From Rickettsiales bacterium (GTDB lineage Bacteria > Pseudomonadota > Alphaproteobacteria > Rs-D84), in NCBI GenBank assembly GCA_031256175.1, contig JAIRRC010000009.1, positions 1-34,555 on the forward strand: a stretch of DNA of 34,555 bases. Reading direction: 5' to 3'. The position numbers and the translations under genes were made by a program. Positions 7,799 through 16,279 of the stretch are shown here, piece after piece. A model generated the notes under the pieces. It was not told where the DNA came from and ran no database searches. It was given only the letters and a program-made list of their open reading frames with translations. Within the stretch, counting starts at the first letter, position 1, and the number at the start of each line of letters is the position of its first letter.

Positions 7799-8437
7799 AT
7801 GCCAAACAAACCCTTGACCAAAAGCAGAAAAATAGTCCTGATAGCCGCGGCGGCCGCGCTTGTAGCCGCGGGCATCGGTGTCTTCGCGCTCAGCAGCGCG
7901 AAGCGGAACATCTCGGCGGAAGCTGCGGTAAGCGACGCGTCGCCGATAGCCATATCCGCGGCGGATTTGAAAATCGCGGTGGTAAAAATGGACGACATAC
8001 AGAAGAATTCGAAAATCCTGTCGGACCTTCGGAAACAGCGCGAATCCCTGGAATCTGAGCTGAAAGCGGACCTTGAAAGGAAACAGAAAAAGCTGGAAGC
8101 CGAAAAGAAATCGATAGAATCCCAGCAGGGGATATTGTCGCGCGAAGCCTTGCAGGCGCGCGTGGTGGACTACCAGCGCACGGTCGCGGAATTCCAGAAG
8201 GAAATAGCGGAAAGGGCCCAGGCGATAGACGCGGCGTTCCAGGCGGCCTTGCTTGAAATCCAGGAAAAGCATCTGGACCCTGTCATCGACGCATTGGCGG
8301 CGAAAAAGGGATTGGACTTGATAATGGACGCGCGCTTCACGCGGGTCGTCAGCAAAGCGCCGGGCCTTGATATAACGAATGAAATCGTGGCGGCGCTCGA
8401 CAAGAAAGCCACCAAGTTCAACCTGAAAGTGAAATAA
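7799..8437 (+). CDS. OmpH/Skp family periplasmic chaperone-like protein
   Basis: N-terminal hydrophobic segment, KIAVVKMDDIQKNSKILSDLRKQRESLESELKADLERKQKKLEAEKKSIESQQGILS coiled coil; located upstream of lpxD-fabZ. Confidence 0.78.
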   Translation: MPNKPLTKSRKIVLIAAAAALVAAGIGVFALSSAKRNISAEAAVSDASPIAISAADLKIAVVKMDDIQKNSKILSDLRKQRESLESELKADLERKQKKLEAEKKSIESQQGILSREALQARVVDYQRTVAEFQKEIAERAQAIDAAFQAALLEIQEKHLDPVIDALAAKKGLDLIMDARFTRVVSKAPGLDITNEIVAALDKKATKFNLKVK

Positions 8438-8484
8438 AATAAGGAAATGTCATCCCCGGCTTGACCGGGGACCTCATCCACGCC

Positions 8485-9576
8485 ATGAACCTTAAACTTG
8501 TATCTTTGCTAGGAATAATTGCCGTCTTGGGAACCGGCCCGGCGCTTGCCGATAAAAATTACGCCGGCGGCAAGAAAACCGACGCGGAAGAAATGGAAAA
8601 GCGCGGCAAATACAAATACGGCTATAAGAACCGCAGCGGCGGAACGATAGTCCGGAACGAATTGGACATAGTGGAATACCCTGCGCCGGTCCAGACCAAA
8701 AAGAAAAAGAAGAAAAAGGAAGAGATCCCCGACGCATTGACCCGGGCGGAATTGGACGAAACCATCCAAGCGCTCAACCTGTCGAGTTCGGGCGAACCGA
8801 TTTCGATAGCGGTTTCGGAAAACCTTACGATAAATCTGGAAATCGAATTCGACGACGATGAAGATTTCGAATTGCAGCCCGCGGCCGTTAAAATATCCCC
8901 CTTCGACCGGGCGATAGCGGATATGATGGCCGGGAACGCGAAATACAAAACGACCAATATATGCGGCAAGCCGGATAAGTCGCGCTGCCCGTTCGCGACG
9001 GAAAAGGAATGCGGGATATGGCGCGCGAAGCCGTCGGTCGATGTTTCGGGCGAAGCGCAGAACCGCGCGGTGGAAGACAACCGCCTGTGCCGGATAATAT
9101 CGGAATTAAGGGCGCACCGCCGCGTTCCTGCCCAGGGCGAAGCGGGCCGCGCGCTGATACCGGCGCATAGGGCGCTTATGGACGCGGGCCGGAAATGCTG
9201 TATGAACTCGATGGCGAACGCGTTCCGCGCGGCTGGGCTTTCGGACTCGGACGTCGCGAATTTCGAGCGTGAAGACGCGACGGGATTCAGATTCACGGAA
9301 AGGTGCCTCACCATCTCGCGCGCGAACATAACGCAAATGACCGGCGGCGGCTGGATGGGCGACGCGATGCTGGGCGCGCAAAGCCAGTGCTATTCCGGGA
9401 CATCCGCGGCGCACTTGGCGAAACTTCTGGCGCCATTCGTGCAGTTGTTCGAAACGGCGCCCGACTTGAAGCAATACCCGCTTGATTATACATTTACGGA
9501 TTCGCGCGGCCGCCGGATAAGGATGTCGATAACGCACGACGTTTTCACCATCGCCGACCGCCTGAACCAGCTCTGA
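8485..9576 (+). CDS. Secreted/periplasmic protein of unknown function (tracked ORF start at 8461 lies in a repeat)
   Basis: MNLKLVSLLGIIAVLGTGPALADKNYAGG signal peptide; Cys residues in CGKPDKSRCPFATEKECG and AGRKCCMNSMANAF. The 8461 start is a TTG inside GTCATCCCCGGCTTGACCGGGGACCTCATCC. Confidence 0.7.
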   Translation: MNLKLVSLLGIIAVLGTGPALADKNYAGGKKTDAEEMEKRGKYKYGYKNRSGGTIVRNELDIVEYPAPVQTKKKKKKKEEIPDALTRAELDETIQALNLSSSGEPISIAVSENLTINLEIEFDDDEDFELQPAAVKISPFDRAIADMMAGNAKYKTTNICGKPDKSRCPFATEKECGIWRAKPSVDVSGEAQNRAVEDNRLCRIISELRAHRRVPAQGEAGRALIPAHRALMDAGRKCCMNSMANAFRAAGLSDSDVANFEREDATGFRFTERCLTISRANITQMTGGGWMGDAMLGAQSQCYSGTSAAHLAKLLAPFVQLFETAPDLKQYPLDYTFTDSRGRRIRMSITHDVFTIADRLNQL

Positions 9577-9581
9577 TAAAA

Positions 9582-9629
9582 AAGTTCCCCTCCTGTGGAG
9601 GGGTGGCGCGAAGCGCCGGGGTGGTCTTT
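9582..9629 (+). repeat. Family A palindromic repeat
   Basis: AAGTTCCCCTCCTGTGGAGGGGTGGCGCGAAGCGCCGGGGTGGTCTTT. Confidence 0.9.
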
Positions 9630-9646
9630 ATAAAAAAGGAACGCAC

Positions 9647-10696
9647 ATGCTCGAAAAACTCCTGACCCGTTTTCTCGCGCCCAAAGCCTCGGTGAAATTG
9701 ACCGCGGGCGAAATCGCGGACAAGCTCGGCCTCGAAATCCGGGGCAACCGCGATACGATTATAACGGGCCTCGCGCCGATAGCGGACGCAAAGCCGGGCC
9801 AGGCGGCGTTTTATTCGGCGGAAAGGAATTCCGCGGCGTTCAAAATCCTTCCGATAGAAGTCCTGAAAAACACGAAAGCGTCGGTCATCCTCTTGCAGCC
9901 CGAACAGACGGCAGACGCGCCGAAGGGCGCGACGCTTGTGGTTTCCGACAGCCCGCGCCGCGATGTTATAAAGATTATGGAAATCATATTCGCGCCGAAA
10001 AAGCGCCGCGGGATAGACCGCAGCGCGAAAATCGCAAGGGGCGTGTTCTTCCGCGATAAAAAATCCGTCTTCATCGGCCCGAACGTAGTTATCGAGTCCG
10101 GCTGCGCGATAGAGCCGGATGTGGAAATAGAGTCCTGCGCATACATTGGCGGGCGCAGCATAATCGGCCGCGGGACGACAATCGGCCCGAACGCTTACGT
10201 GGCGAATACGACCTGCGGCGCGGATTGCGAAATCGCGAACGGCGCGAGCATCGGCAAACACGGCTTCGGCTATTCGATAGTTGACGGGAAAAACATGCCG
10301 ATACCGCACCTTGGCCGCGTGGTCCTGGGCGACAGGATTGACGTAGGCGCGAACAGCGTGGTGGACAGGGGCGTCATGGCGGATACGATACTTGGCAGCG
10401 GGACGAAATTGGACAGCCTTGTTATGGTTGGGCACAACGTTGTATTCGGCGAAGAATGCTTCGCGGCGGGCCAAAGCGGCTTTGCCGGCGGCACGATTGT
10501 CGGCAGCCGGGCGAAATTCGGCGGCCAGGCGGGCGCGGTCAATAAAATCTCGGTCGGCGACGACGCGGAAATCGGAACGAATTCCTGCCCGACCAAGGAC
10601 GTCCCTGCGGGCTCGAAAATGCTGGGCTTTCCGGCGGTTCCGGCGAACGATTTTTTGCGTATGCAGGCCTTCCTCCGCCGCTCCATAAAACAATAA
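9647..10696 (+). CDS. lpxD: UDP-3-O-acylglucosamine N-acyltransferase
   Basis: Left-handed beta-helix hexapeptide repeats (IGPNVVIESGCAIEPDVEIESCAYIGGRSIIGRGTTIGPNAYV), HGFGYSIVDGKNMPIPHLGRVVLGD, GGQAG. Confidence 0.95.
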   Translation: MLEKLLTRFLAPKASVKLTAGEIADKLGLEIRGNRDTIITGLAPIADAKPGQAAFYSAERNSAAFKILPIEVLKNTKASVILLQPEQTADAPKGATLVVSDSPRRDVIKIMEIIFAPKKRRGIDRSAKIARGVFFRDKKSVFIGPNVVIESGCAIEPDVEIESCAYIGGRSIIGRGTTIGPNAYVANTTCGADCEIANGASIGKHGFGYSIVDGKNMPIPHLGRVVLGDRIDVGANSVVDRGVMADTILGSGTKLDSLVMVGHNVVFGEECFAAGQSGFAGGTIVGSRAKFGGQAGAVNKISVGDDAEIGTNSCPTKDVPAGSKMLGFPAVPANDFLRMQAFLRRSIKQ

Positions 10697-10705
10697 ATAA
10701 AAAAT

Positions 10706-10753
10706 AACTCCCCCCTTGCGGGGAGTCTGCGCCTCCGGCGCAGGTGGGGGGAC
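10706..10753 (+). repeat. Family A' palindromic repeat
   Basis: AACTCCCCCCTTGCGGGGAGTCTGCGCCTCCGGCGCAGGTGGGGGGAC; second copy with a different inner hairpin at 27857-27911; degenerate copy at 32176-32196. Confidence 0.85.
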
Positions 10754-10762
10754 AAAAAATAC

Positions 10763-10790
10763 TTGCACTTCCCGCCCGTATTACTATAAT
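10763..10790 (+). promoter_or_regulatory. Putative promoter of fabZ
   Basis: TTGCAC - 16 nt - TATAAT, 7 nt before the ATG at 10798. Confidence 0.7.
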
Positions 10791-10797
10791 TATCACC

Positions 10798-11247
10798 ATG
10801 TCGAAAACACTAACCCGCAAAGAAATCGAAGATATAATCCCGCACCGCGGAACGATGCTTCTGTTGGACGGGGCGAAGAACATGACGAAAACCTCGGCCA
10901 CGGGGTTGCATAACGTCCGGGACGACGAATTCTGGTGCTGCGGACATTTTCCGGGGAACCCTGTCATGCCCGGGGTATTGCAGGTCGAAGCATTGGCGCA
11001 AACGGCGTGCCTTGTGGCGTTGAAAGCGATGATGGACAAATTTCCGGACCAAAGGGGCGCGGGATACTTTACCAAGATAGAGAATTGCAAATTCACGAGA
11101 ATGGTGCTTCCCGGCGACGTGCTGGAATTGGAAGTGAACCAAATAATGAACAAATTGACGCTTTACAAATTCCACGGGGTTGCAAAGGTGCGGGGCGAAA
11201 CCGCGTGCGAAGCGACATTCAGCGCCATCATGCAATTCGGCAATTAA
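10798..11247 (+). CDS. fabZ: 3-hydroxyacyl-ACP dehydratase FabZ
   Basis: IEDIIPHRGTMLLLDG, HFPGNPVMPGVLQVEALAQTACLVAL. Confidence 0.95.
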   Translation: MSKTLTRKEIEDIIPHRGTMLLLDGAKNMTKTSATGLHNVRDDEFWCCGHFPGNPVMPGVLQVEALAQTACLVALKAMMDKFPDQRGAGYFTKIENCKFTRMVLPGDVLELEVNQIMNKLTLYKFHGVAKVRGETACEATFSAIMQFGN

Positions 11248-11255
11248 TCCAAATT

Positions 11256-11390
11256 AAGTTCCCCCCGTAGCGAGGGGTGAGGACGAAAAGGAAAACATGA
11301 CCGACGTCATGTTTTCCCGTCCGAGCAGGAACCCCAATCTTCGATTGGTTGGTTCCGTCGACGCGCGAAGCGCCGGGGTCCATTGTATTT
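11256..11390 (+). repeat. Composite nested palindromic repeat (family A left half, extra hairpins, family A/B-like right end)
   Basis: AAGTTCCCCCCGTAGCGAGGGGTG / GGACGAAAAGGAAAACATGACCGACGTCATGTTTTCCCGTCC / GGAACCCCAATCTTCGATTGGTTGGTTCC / GCGCGAAGCGCCGGGGTCCATTGTAT. Confidence 0.8.
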
Positions 11391-11430
11391 ATCCTTATAA
11401 AACCACCCCGAAATATGCTATAATTAACCA

Positions 11431-13626
11431 ATGAACAAATTCGTTTTTGCGATTTTTGTGGCCCTTGTCTTTTGCGCGCATTCCGTTGGCGCGTCGACCA
11501 CATCGTCGCGCGGCGCCGACGCAAGGCCTGACGCGACCGGCGGCGTAAAAACGGCCGTCGAAAACAATCGCGCGGGCCAGGGCGTCAAAAACCAGCAGGC
11601 GAAGGAATCGCGCGATTTGGCGGCGCGGAAAGCGGTCGCGCTTAATAGGAACGCCGCCCTGTCCCGTAGTGCGTCCGCTCGTTCCGCAACGGCGAATAAT
11701 CAAAAATTGTCGCCCCGCGGCCCCGCCGCGGGGTCTCGGCCGAATCCTGTGAATGCGTCGCGAAGCGCAAGAAACAATTCGCCCGCGAACCAAAGCCGCG
11801 CGGCGAACGTCCGCGGCCAAGTGGGCAAAATCGCGGCGCCTGTCGCGGTGGCGAGCCACCGCCTTGGCCGCGCCGCCGAAGCGCTGGGAAGCGATTATAC
11901 GGCCTGCCGCGACCAATACGGCGCCTGCATGGACCAGTTCTGCGCGGCGGCCAGCGAAACTTACAAGAAGTGCATATGCTCGGATAAATACCTGGACTTG
12001 GCGGCGCAGCGCGAAGCCCTGGAATCGGCCGAGAACGCCTTGCAGGACTTCGGCGCGCTCAATCTGAACATGATTCAAATGACGGCGAACGAAGTGAACG
12101 CCGTCACAAGCGCGACCGAGGGCGAAAGGGCGGCCCGGGAAGACACTTCTGCGAACGCGCAGAAATTGAACGACATCTTGGGCGGCCTTGGCGGCGGCAA
12201 AAGCGGCCCGAATAATAAATCGCGCTTTGATTTGGGCGGCCAGTCGTCGTTCAACCTGGACGTTGACGACATATGGGGCGGCGGCGCGACGGAAGGCGTG
12301 GTGGGCGATAATGTGCGCGGCCGCGCGTTGTTCACGGCTGTGAACGGCCAGTGCCAGCAGATGACGCGTGACGCGTGCAAGGGCTCGAACGTGGCGATGG
12401 TTGTTTCGGCCTATTCGCTTACGATAGATTCGGATTGCCAGAAATTCCAGGCGGCCGTGGATAAAATGCGCCAGGCGGTGAAGGATAAAATCCGCGCGGC
12501 GAACCTCGCGATGATGAACGAAAGGCTCTCGGACTTTGAAAACCGGAATTCGCAAACTGCGGTAGACTGCTTGCAGAATGTCTTGAAGGATTTCCAAACG
12601 GACGCGGTTTGCGGCGCGGATTGGGTGAAATGCCTGGACTTCACGGGCAAATTCATAGACCAAAAGGGCGAGCCGATTTATAACCCGGACTTCGCCGACG
12701 ACCAGAAAGGCCTGACCAGCCTGCTCAGCTTCGGCAGCGGCAGCCAGACGATTTTGGAAGCGAATAAAAGCACGCGCTTCGTCGGCTTCCTGAATGAAAA
12801 GCGCGTCTTCGCGGGCGACTCGCTCAAACGTTGCGAGCAGGAAAACGCGAACGACGTGGTATGGATAGAAGCGCTTAACCGCGCATTGTTGGAAATCGTC
12901 CAGGCCCAGGCGCGAAAGGTCGAGGACGTGAAGGACAATTGCCTGACGAAGCTTGTCGAATGCAATGTGAAGAACGCGGGCGAAATGGGCAAAATAACCG
13001 GCACGTCCGGCGACGACACCGGCACGAAAGCGGGCAGCCTTGCGTCAATCGAAGCCTGCCGCGACATACAGCGCAGCTGCGAATCGGTGTATGGAAGCGA
13101 CGCGCTGGAAGCCTTGCTTGCGGACCGGCAGCACGCGCTGCAAATAGAGTATTGCGAGAAGGAACGCGGCGGCTATTGGTTCCCGGAAGGCAGCGTCGAC
13201 GGCAAATGTATCATAACGAAGGCGGATTGCGAAAAAGCGGGCCTGTATTGGACGGACCAGGAAGGGAATTTGAACGAATTCCAAAAGAACGCGAAAGCGA
13301 ATGCGAAGAATTTCTGCGTATCGTTCGAATACTATTGCGGCAATTTCGAAGCTTCGGAGCCCCTAGCGCCGGCCGAGCGGAACCCGTCGCAGGGCGTGAT
13401 ATGCAAAGCGCCGACGCGCGACCAGTGCCTCAGGAACAATTTCCCATGGGTGCAGGAAAAATGTATCCGGAATAAATTCGATTGCGACAGCGCCGGGGAA
13501 GGAATAATTTGGTATAAGGGCCGCTGCTTCAATAATCCCGACGAAGCCAGCAAACAGATTTGCATCGACCTCGGCGGCAATGTCGCGGCGGGCCTGTGCA
13601 ATATCCCGGTCACCCATAAAAAGTAG
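11431..13626 (+). CDS. Large secreted Cys-containing protein of unknown function
   Basis: Signal peptide MNKFVFAIFVALVFCAHSVGA; Cys-rich segments (YTACRDQYGACMDQFCAAASETYKKCICSDK); many Cys in the C-terminal third. Confidence 0.8.
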   Translation: MNKFVFAIFVALVFCAHSVGASTTSSRGADARPDATGGVKTAVENNRAGQGVKNQQAKESRDLAARKAVALNRNAALSRSASARSATANNQKLSPRGPAAGSRPNPVNASRSARNNSPANQSRAANVRGQVGKIAAPVAVASHRLGRAAEALGSDYTACRDQYGACMDQFCAAASETYKKCICSDKYLDLAAQREALESAENALQDFGALNLNMIQMTANEVNAVTSATEGERAAREDTSANAQKLNDILGGLGGGKSGPNNKSRFDLGGQSSFNLDVDDIWGGGATEGVVGDNVRGRALFTAVNGQCQQMTRDACKGSNVAMVVSAYSLTIDSDCQKFQAAVDKMRQAVKDKIRAANLAMMNERLSDFENRNSQTAVDCLQNVLKDFQTDAVCGADWVKCLDFTGKFIDQKGEPIYNPDFADDQKGLTSLLSFGSGSQTILEANKSTRFVGFLNEKRVFAGDSLKRCEQENANDVVWIEALNRALLEIVQAQARKVEDVKDNCLTKLVECNVKNAGEMGKITGTSGDDTGTKAGSLASIEACRDIQRSCESVYGSDALEALLADRQHALQIEYCEKERGGYWFPEGSVDGKCIITKADCEKAGLYWTDQEGNLNEFQKNAKANAKNFCVSFEYYCGNFEASEPLAPAERNPSQGVICKAPTRDQCLRNNFPWVQEKCIRNKFDCDSAGEGIIWYKGRCFNNPDEASKQICIDLGGNVAAGLCNIPVTHKK

Positions 13627-13665
13627 CAGCGTCGCCGAAGGCGACTCAACCCGTAAGGTAAAGCG

Positions 13666-13926
13666 ATGGCCAAAACGAAACACTTCATAAACATATTGGG
13701 CGGCATGATAATCGCGTTCCTGTGCCCTGACGCGCACGCGGACGAAAGCGTGACGGCCTATTCGGTCTGGACGAATAAAATAACTTACGAATTGAGTTCA
13801 TTGATTAAATGCCGCGAGAACGATATAAAAAGCTGCCTGAACTGGACGGACGCGATGAATAAAAGCCGGCAGAAGTGCAGCGATTACGGCTTCCCGAAAA
13901 CCGGCTCGAACGCCTGCACATATTAA
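13666..13926 (+). CDS. Small secreted protein of unknown function
   Basis: MAKTKHFINILGGMIIAFLCPDAHADESV signal peptide; mature part has Cys in KCRENDIKSCLNW...KCSDYGFPKTGSNACTY; 40 bp downstream of the preceding gene. Confidence 0.65.
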   Translation: MAKTKHFINILGGMIIAFLCPDAHADESVTAYSVWTNKITYELSSLIKCRENDIKSCLNWTDAMNKSRQKCSDYGFPKTGSNACTY

Positions 13927-13955
13927 AAAAGTTCCCCTCATGACGCGCGCGGAAT

Positions 13956-14037
13956 AAGTTCCCCTCCTGCGGAGGGGTGCGCGAAGCGCGGGGTGGTCTT
14001 TAATTGTCATCCCGCGGCCCCGCCGCGGAATCCCGGC
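13956..14037 (+). repeat. Family A repeat followed by a family B repeat
   Basis: AAGTTCCCCTCCTGCGGAGGGGTGCGCGAAGCGCGGGGTGGTCTTT (13956-14001), GTCATCCCGCGGCCCCGCCGCGGAATCCCGGCA; a truncated family A head lies at 13929-13953. Confidence 0.9.
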
Positions 14038-14049
14038 AACTCGTAAGTT

Positions 14050-16179
14050 CTACTCAAACCTCAAAAACCGCACATCGACTTTTTTGATTCCTGCATCCCG
14101 GAAAGCGACGGTAGCAATCTCGCCGTCAAGCTCGATAAGCACGCCCTTCCCCAATTCCTCATGACTCACTAATTTTCCCTGCATATTGGATTTTGTATTC
14201 ATAGCCGCGGCCCTCTTCGCAACTTCGCTGTCCTGTTTCGTCACCCCGGCGAAGGCCGGGGCCCATTGTTTATTTCCTTTATAAAATCCCACCCTCTCAA
14301 CAAATTCTCCGTCTATTTCATCAATAAAAATACTCTGCAATTGGGGCACCGGCCTTGGCGGCCCGTCTTCCACGAACATATATCTTTGGTTCGTGAATGA
14401 AATGACCAGCCTTTTTATCGCGCGTGTTATCGCGACATAAGCCAGCCGCCTCTCTTCTTCCAAATCGGTTTCTGGGCGTCTGTCTGGAAAAATCCCCTCT
14501 TCCCAAGCTGGCAGAAACACGTTCTTGAATTCAAGTCCCTTGGCCTTATGTATGGTCATCATGGAAACGACATTGCCGCTTTTCGCCTCGTCCTCGTCGT
14601 CACTGATGGCAAGCGCGACCTCCTCTAAGAACGCTTCAAGCGACGGATAGCCTTTGATGCCGTGTATCAATTCCGCGATTCTTTTCATCCGTTCGTCCTT
14701 GTCCAATTCTACGGAATCTTTCCACATTTGGATATATCCCGACCCGTCGAGGATTTTTTGCAAAGCCTCGTCCGGCGTCAAATCGTCCATTTGCGCTGTG
14801 GTTTCGGAAAAAATCTTGGCGAAGTCCGCGGCGCCCTTGGCCATGCGCGGCGGCAACGACATCGTATTCAAAGCATCCATACAAGATATGTGATTCGCGC
14901 GCGCGAATTCTCTTACATGCCCCAAAGCGACATCGCCCATGCCCCTTTTCGGTTTGTTGAAAATTCGCGCAAAAGACACATCGTCGAAAGGATAAACCAA
15001 CAGACGCGCATAGGCGATTGCATCGCGGATTTCGGTATGGTCGTAGAATTTTGTGTCGCCGATAAGCCTGTATGGAATCTTTCGCGCGATGAATTCGTCT
15101 TCGAACTTTTTCAAAAGCGAAGCCCTTCTGACAAGAATGGCTATGTCGGAATAATTTTCTCCGTCGCGCGCCATGTCCTGTATCGCATTTGCGATTCCCT
15201 CTGCCTCGGCAATATCGTTCCAAACGCGAACGACTTGCACTTTGTCGCCGCTGTCTTTGGTCGCCTCTAAATTCTTCCCAAGTCGTTCCTCGTTGTTTTT
15301 GATAAGGCTGTTCGCCGCGCCCAGAATCTCGGGCGTGCTGCGGTAGTTTTTTTCAAGCCTAATGACTTTTGCATCTTTGTATTCCTTTTGGAAACCAAGA
15401 ATATTTTTGACTTCCGAACCCCGCCATGAATAGATTGATTGGTCGTCGTCGCCGACGCAGCAGATATTGCCGGACCCTGACGCAAGCAGACGCATAAGCT
15501 GGTATTGCGAAGCGTTGATGTCCTGATACTCGTCCACCATCACATATTTGAATTGCGACTGGTATTTTTTAAGAATATCGGGATTGTCGATTAACATCTT
15601 AATTGGCTTGATAATAAGGTCTCCGAAATCGACGGCGTTCATGCGTTCCAATTCGGCCTGATAAGCGTAAAGTATTTTATCCAAATCCGCCGAACCTAAA
15701 CTCGTATTCATTTTGTCTTTCATGGACCCGATTTTTTCCATGATAACCGCTGGGTCGTAATTTTCCTTATCAAGCCCCATATTTTTGATTACATTTTTTA
15801 CGACCAACTTTTGGTCGTCGTCGTTCAATATTACAAATGGGGTCCTCAAACCTGTATAAGCGGAATTCTCGCGCAACAAGCGCAATCCTATTGAATGGAA
15901 AGTTCCAGCCCAGATTTTATATCCGTCTCCTTCTTTAATGGGAAACTCTCCTAGGCGTTTTTTTATCTCGCCTGCGGCTTTATTAGCGAATGTCATCGCA
16001 AGAATCTGCTCAGGCTCGGCAAATCCCTTATACATAATGTAAGCAATTCGGTTGATAATCACGCGGGTCTTGCCGGTGCCGGCGCCGCTTAATACAAGCA
16101 GCGGCCCGTCGGTGGATAGCACGGCCTGCCTCTGCCCCTCGTTCAAAAATTCCAATAAATCCTGCACCGCCGGCTCCAC
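14050..16179 (-). CDS. uvrD: UvrD/PcrA/Rep-family ATP-dependent DNA helicase
   Basis: LNEGQRQAV, GAGTGKTRVIINRIAY, VDEYQDINASQYQLM, VGDDDQSIYSWRG, MTIHKAKGLEFKNVFLP, ERRLAYVAITRAIKRL; C-terminal Tudor-like tail. Apparent GTG start. Confidence 0.95.
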   Translation of the reverse strand: MEPAVQDLLEFLNEGQRQAVLSTDGPLLVLSGAGTGKTRVIINRIAYIMYKGFAEPEQILAMTFANKAAGEIKKRLGEFPIKEGDGYKIWAGTFHSIGLRLLRENSAYTGLRTPFVILNDDDQKLVVKNVIKNMGLDKENYDPAVIMEKIGSMKDKMNTSLGSADLDKILYAYQAELERMNAVDFGDLIIKPIKMLIDNPDILKKYQSQFKYVMVDEYQDINASQYQLMRLLASGSGNICCVGDDDQSIYSWRGSEVKNILGFQKEYKDAKVIRLEKNYRSTPEILGAANSLIKNNEERLGKNLEATKDSGDKVQVVRVWNDIAEAEGIANAIQDMARDGENYSDIAILVRRASLLKKFEDEFIARKIPYRLIGDTKFYDHTEIRDAIAYARLLVYPFDDVSFARIFNKPKRGMGDVALGHVREFARANHISCMDALNTMSLPPRMAKGAADFAKIFSETTAQMDDLTPDEALQKILDGSGYIQMWKDSVELDKDERMKRIAELIHGIKGYPSLEAFLEEVALAISDDEDEAKSGNVVSMMTIHKAKGLEFKNVFLPAWEEGIFPDRRPETDLEEERRLAYVAITRAIKRLVISFTNQRYMFVEDGPPRPVPQLQSIFIDEIDGEFVERVGFYKGNKQWAPAFAGVTKQDSEVAKRAAAMNTKSNMQGKLVSHEELGKGVLIELDGEIATVAFRDAGIKKVDVRFLRFE

Positions 16180-16217
16180 CCCGTCATTCCAGCGAAAGCT
16201 GGAATCCAGGTAATAAC

Positions 16218-16256
16218 TATTTGCATTATTATTTCTGAATAAATATAATGCAAATA
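16218..16256. promoter_or_regulatory. Symmetric divergent promoter between uvrD and the dnaQ-like gene
   Basis: 12-bp perfect inverted repeat TATTTGCATTAT...ATAATGCAAATA. Plus strand TTGCAT-17-TATAAT (16221-16249); minus strand TTGCAT-17-AATAAT (16253-16225). Confidence 0.65.
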
Positions 16257-16279
16257 CGCATGGAATGAAAGGGGAAATT

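Noticed and set aside
9545-10768. 407-aa minus ORF antisense to lpxD and the similar 11395..12663 minus ORF
   Set aside because: Arg/Ala-rich shadow ORFs of confident plus-strand genes.
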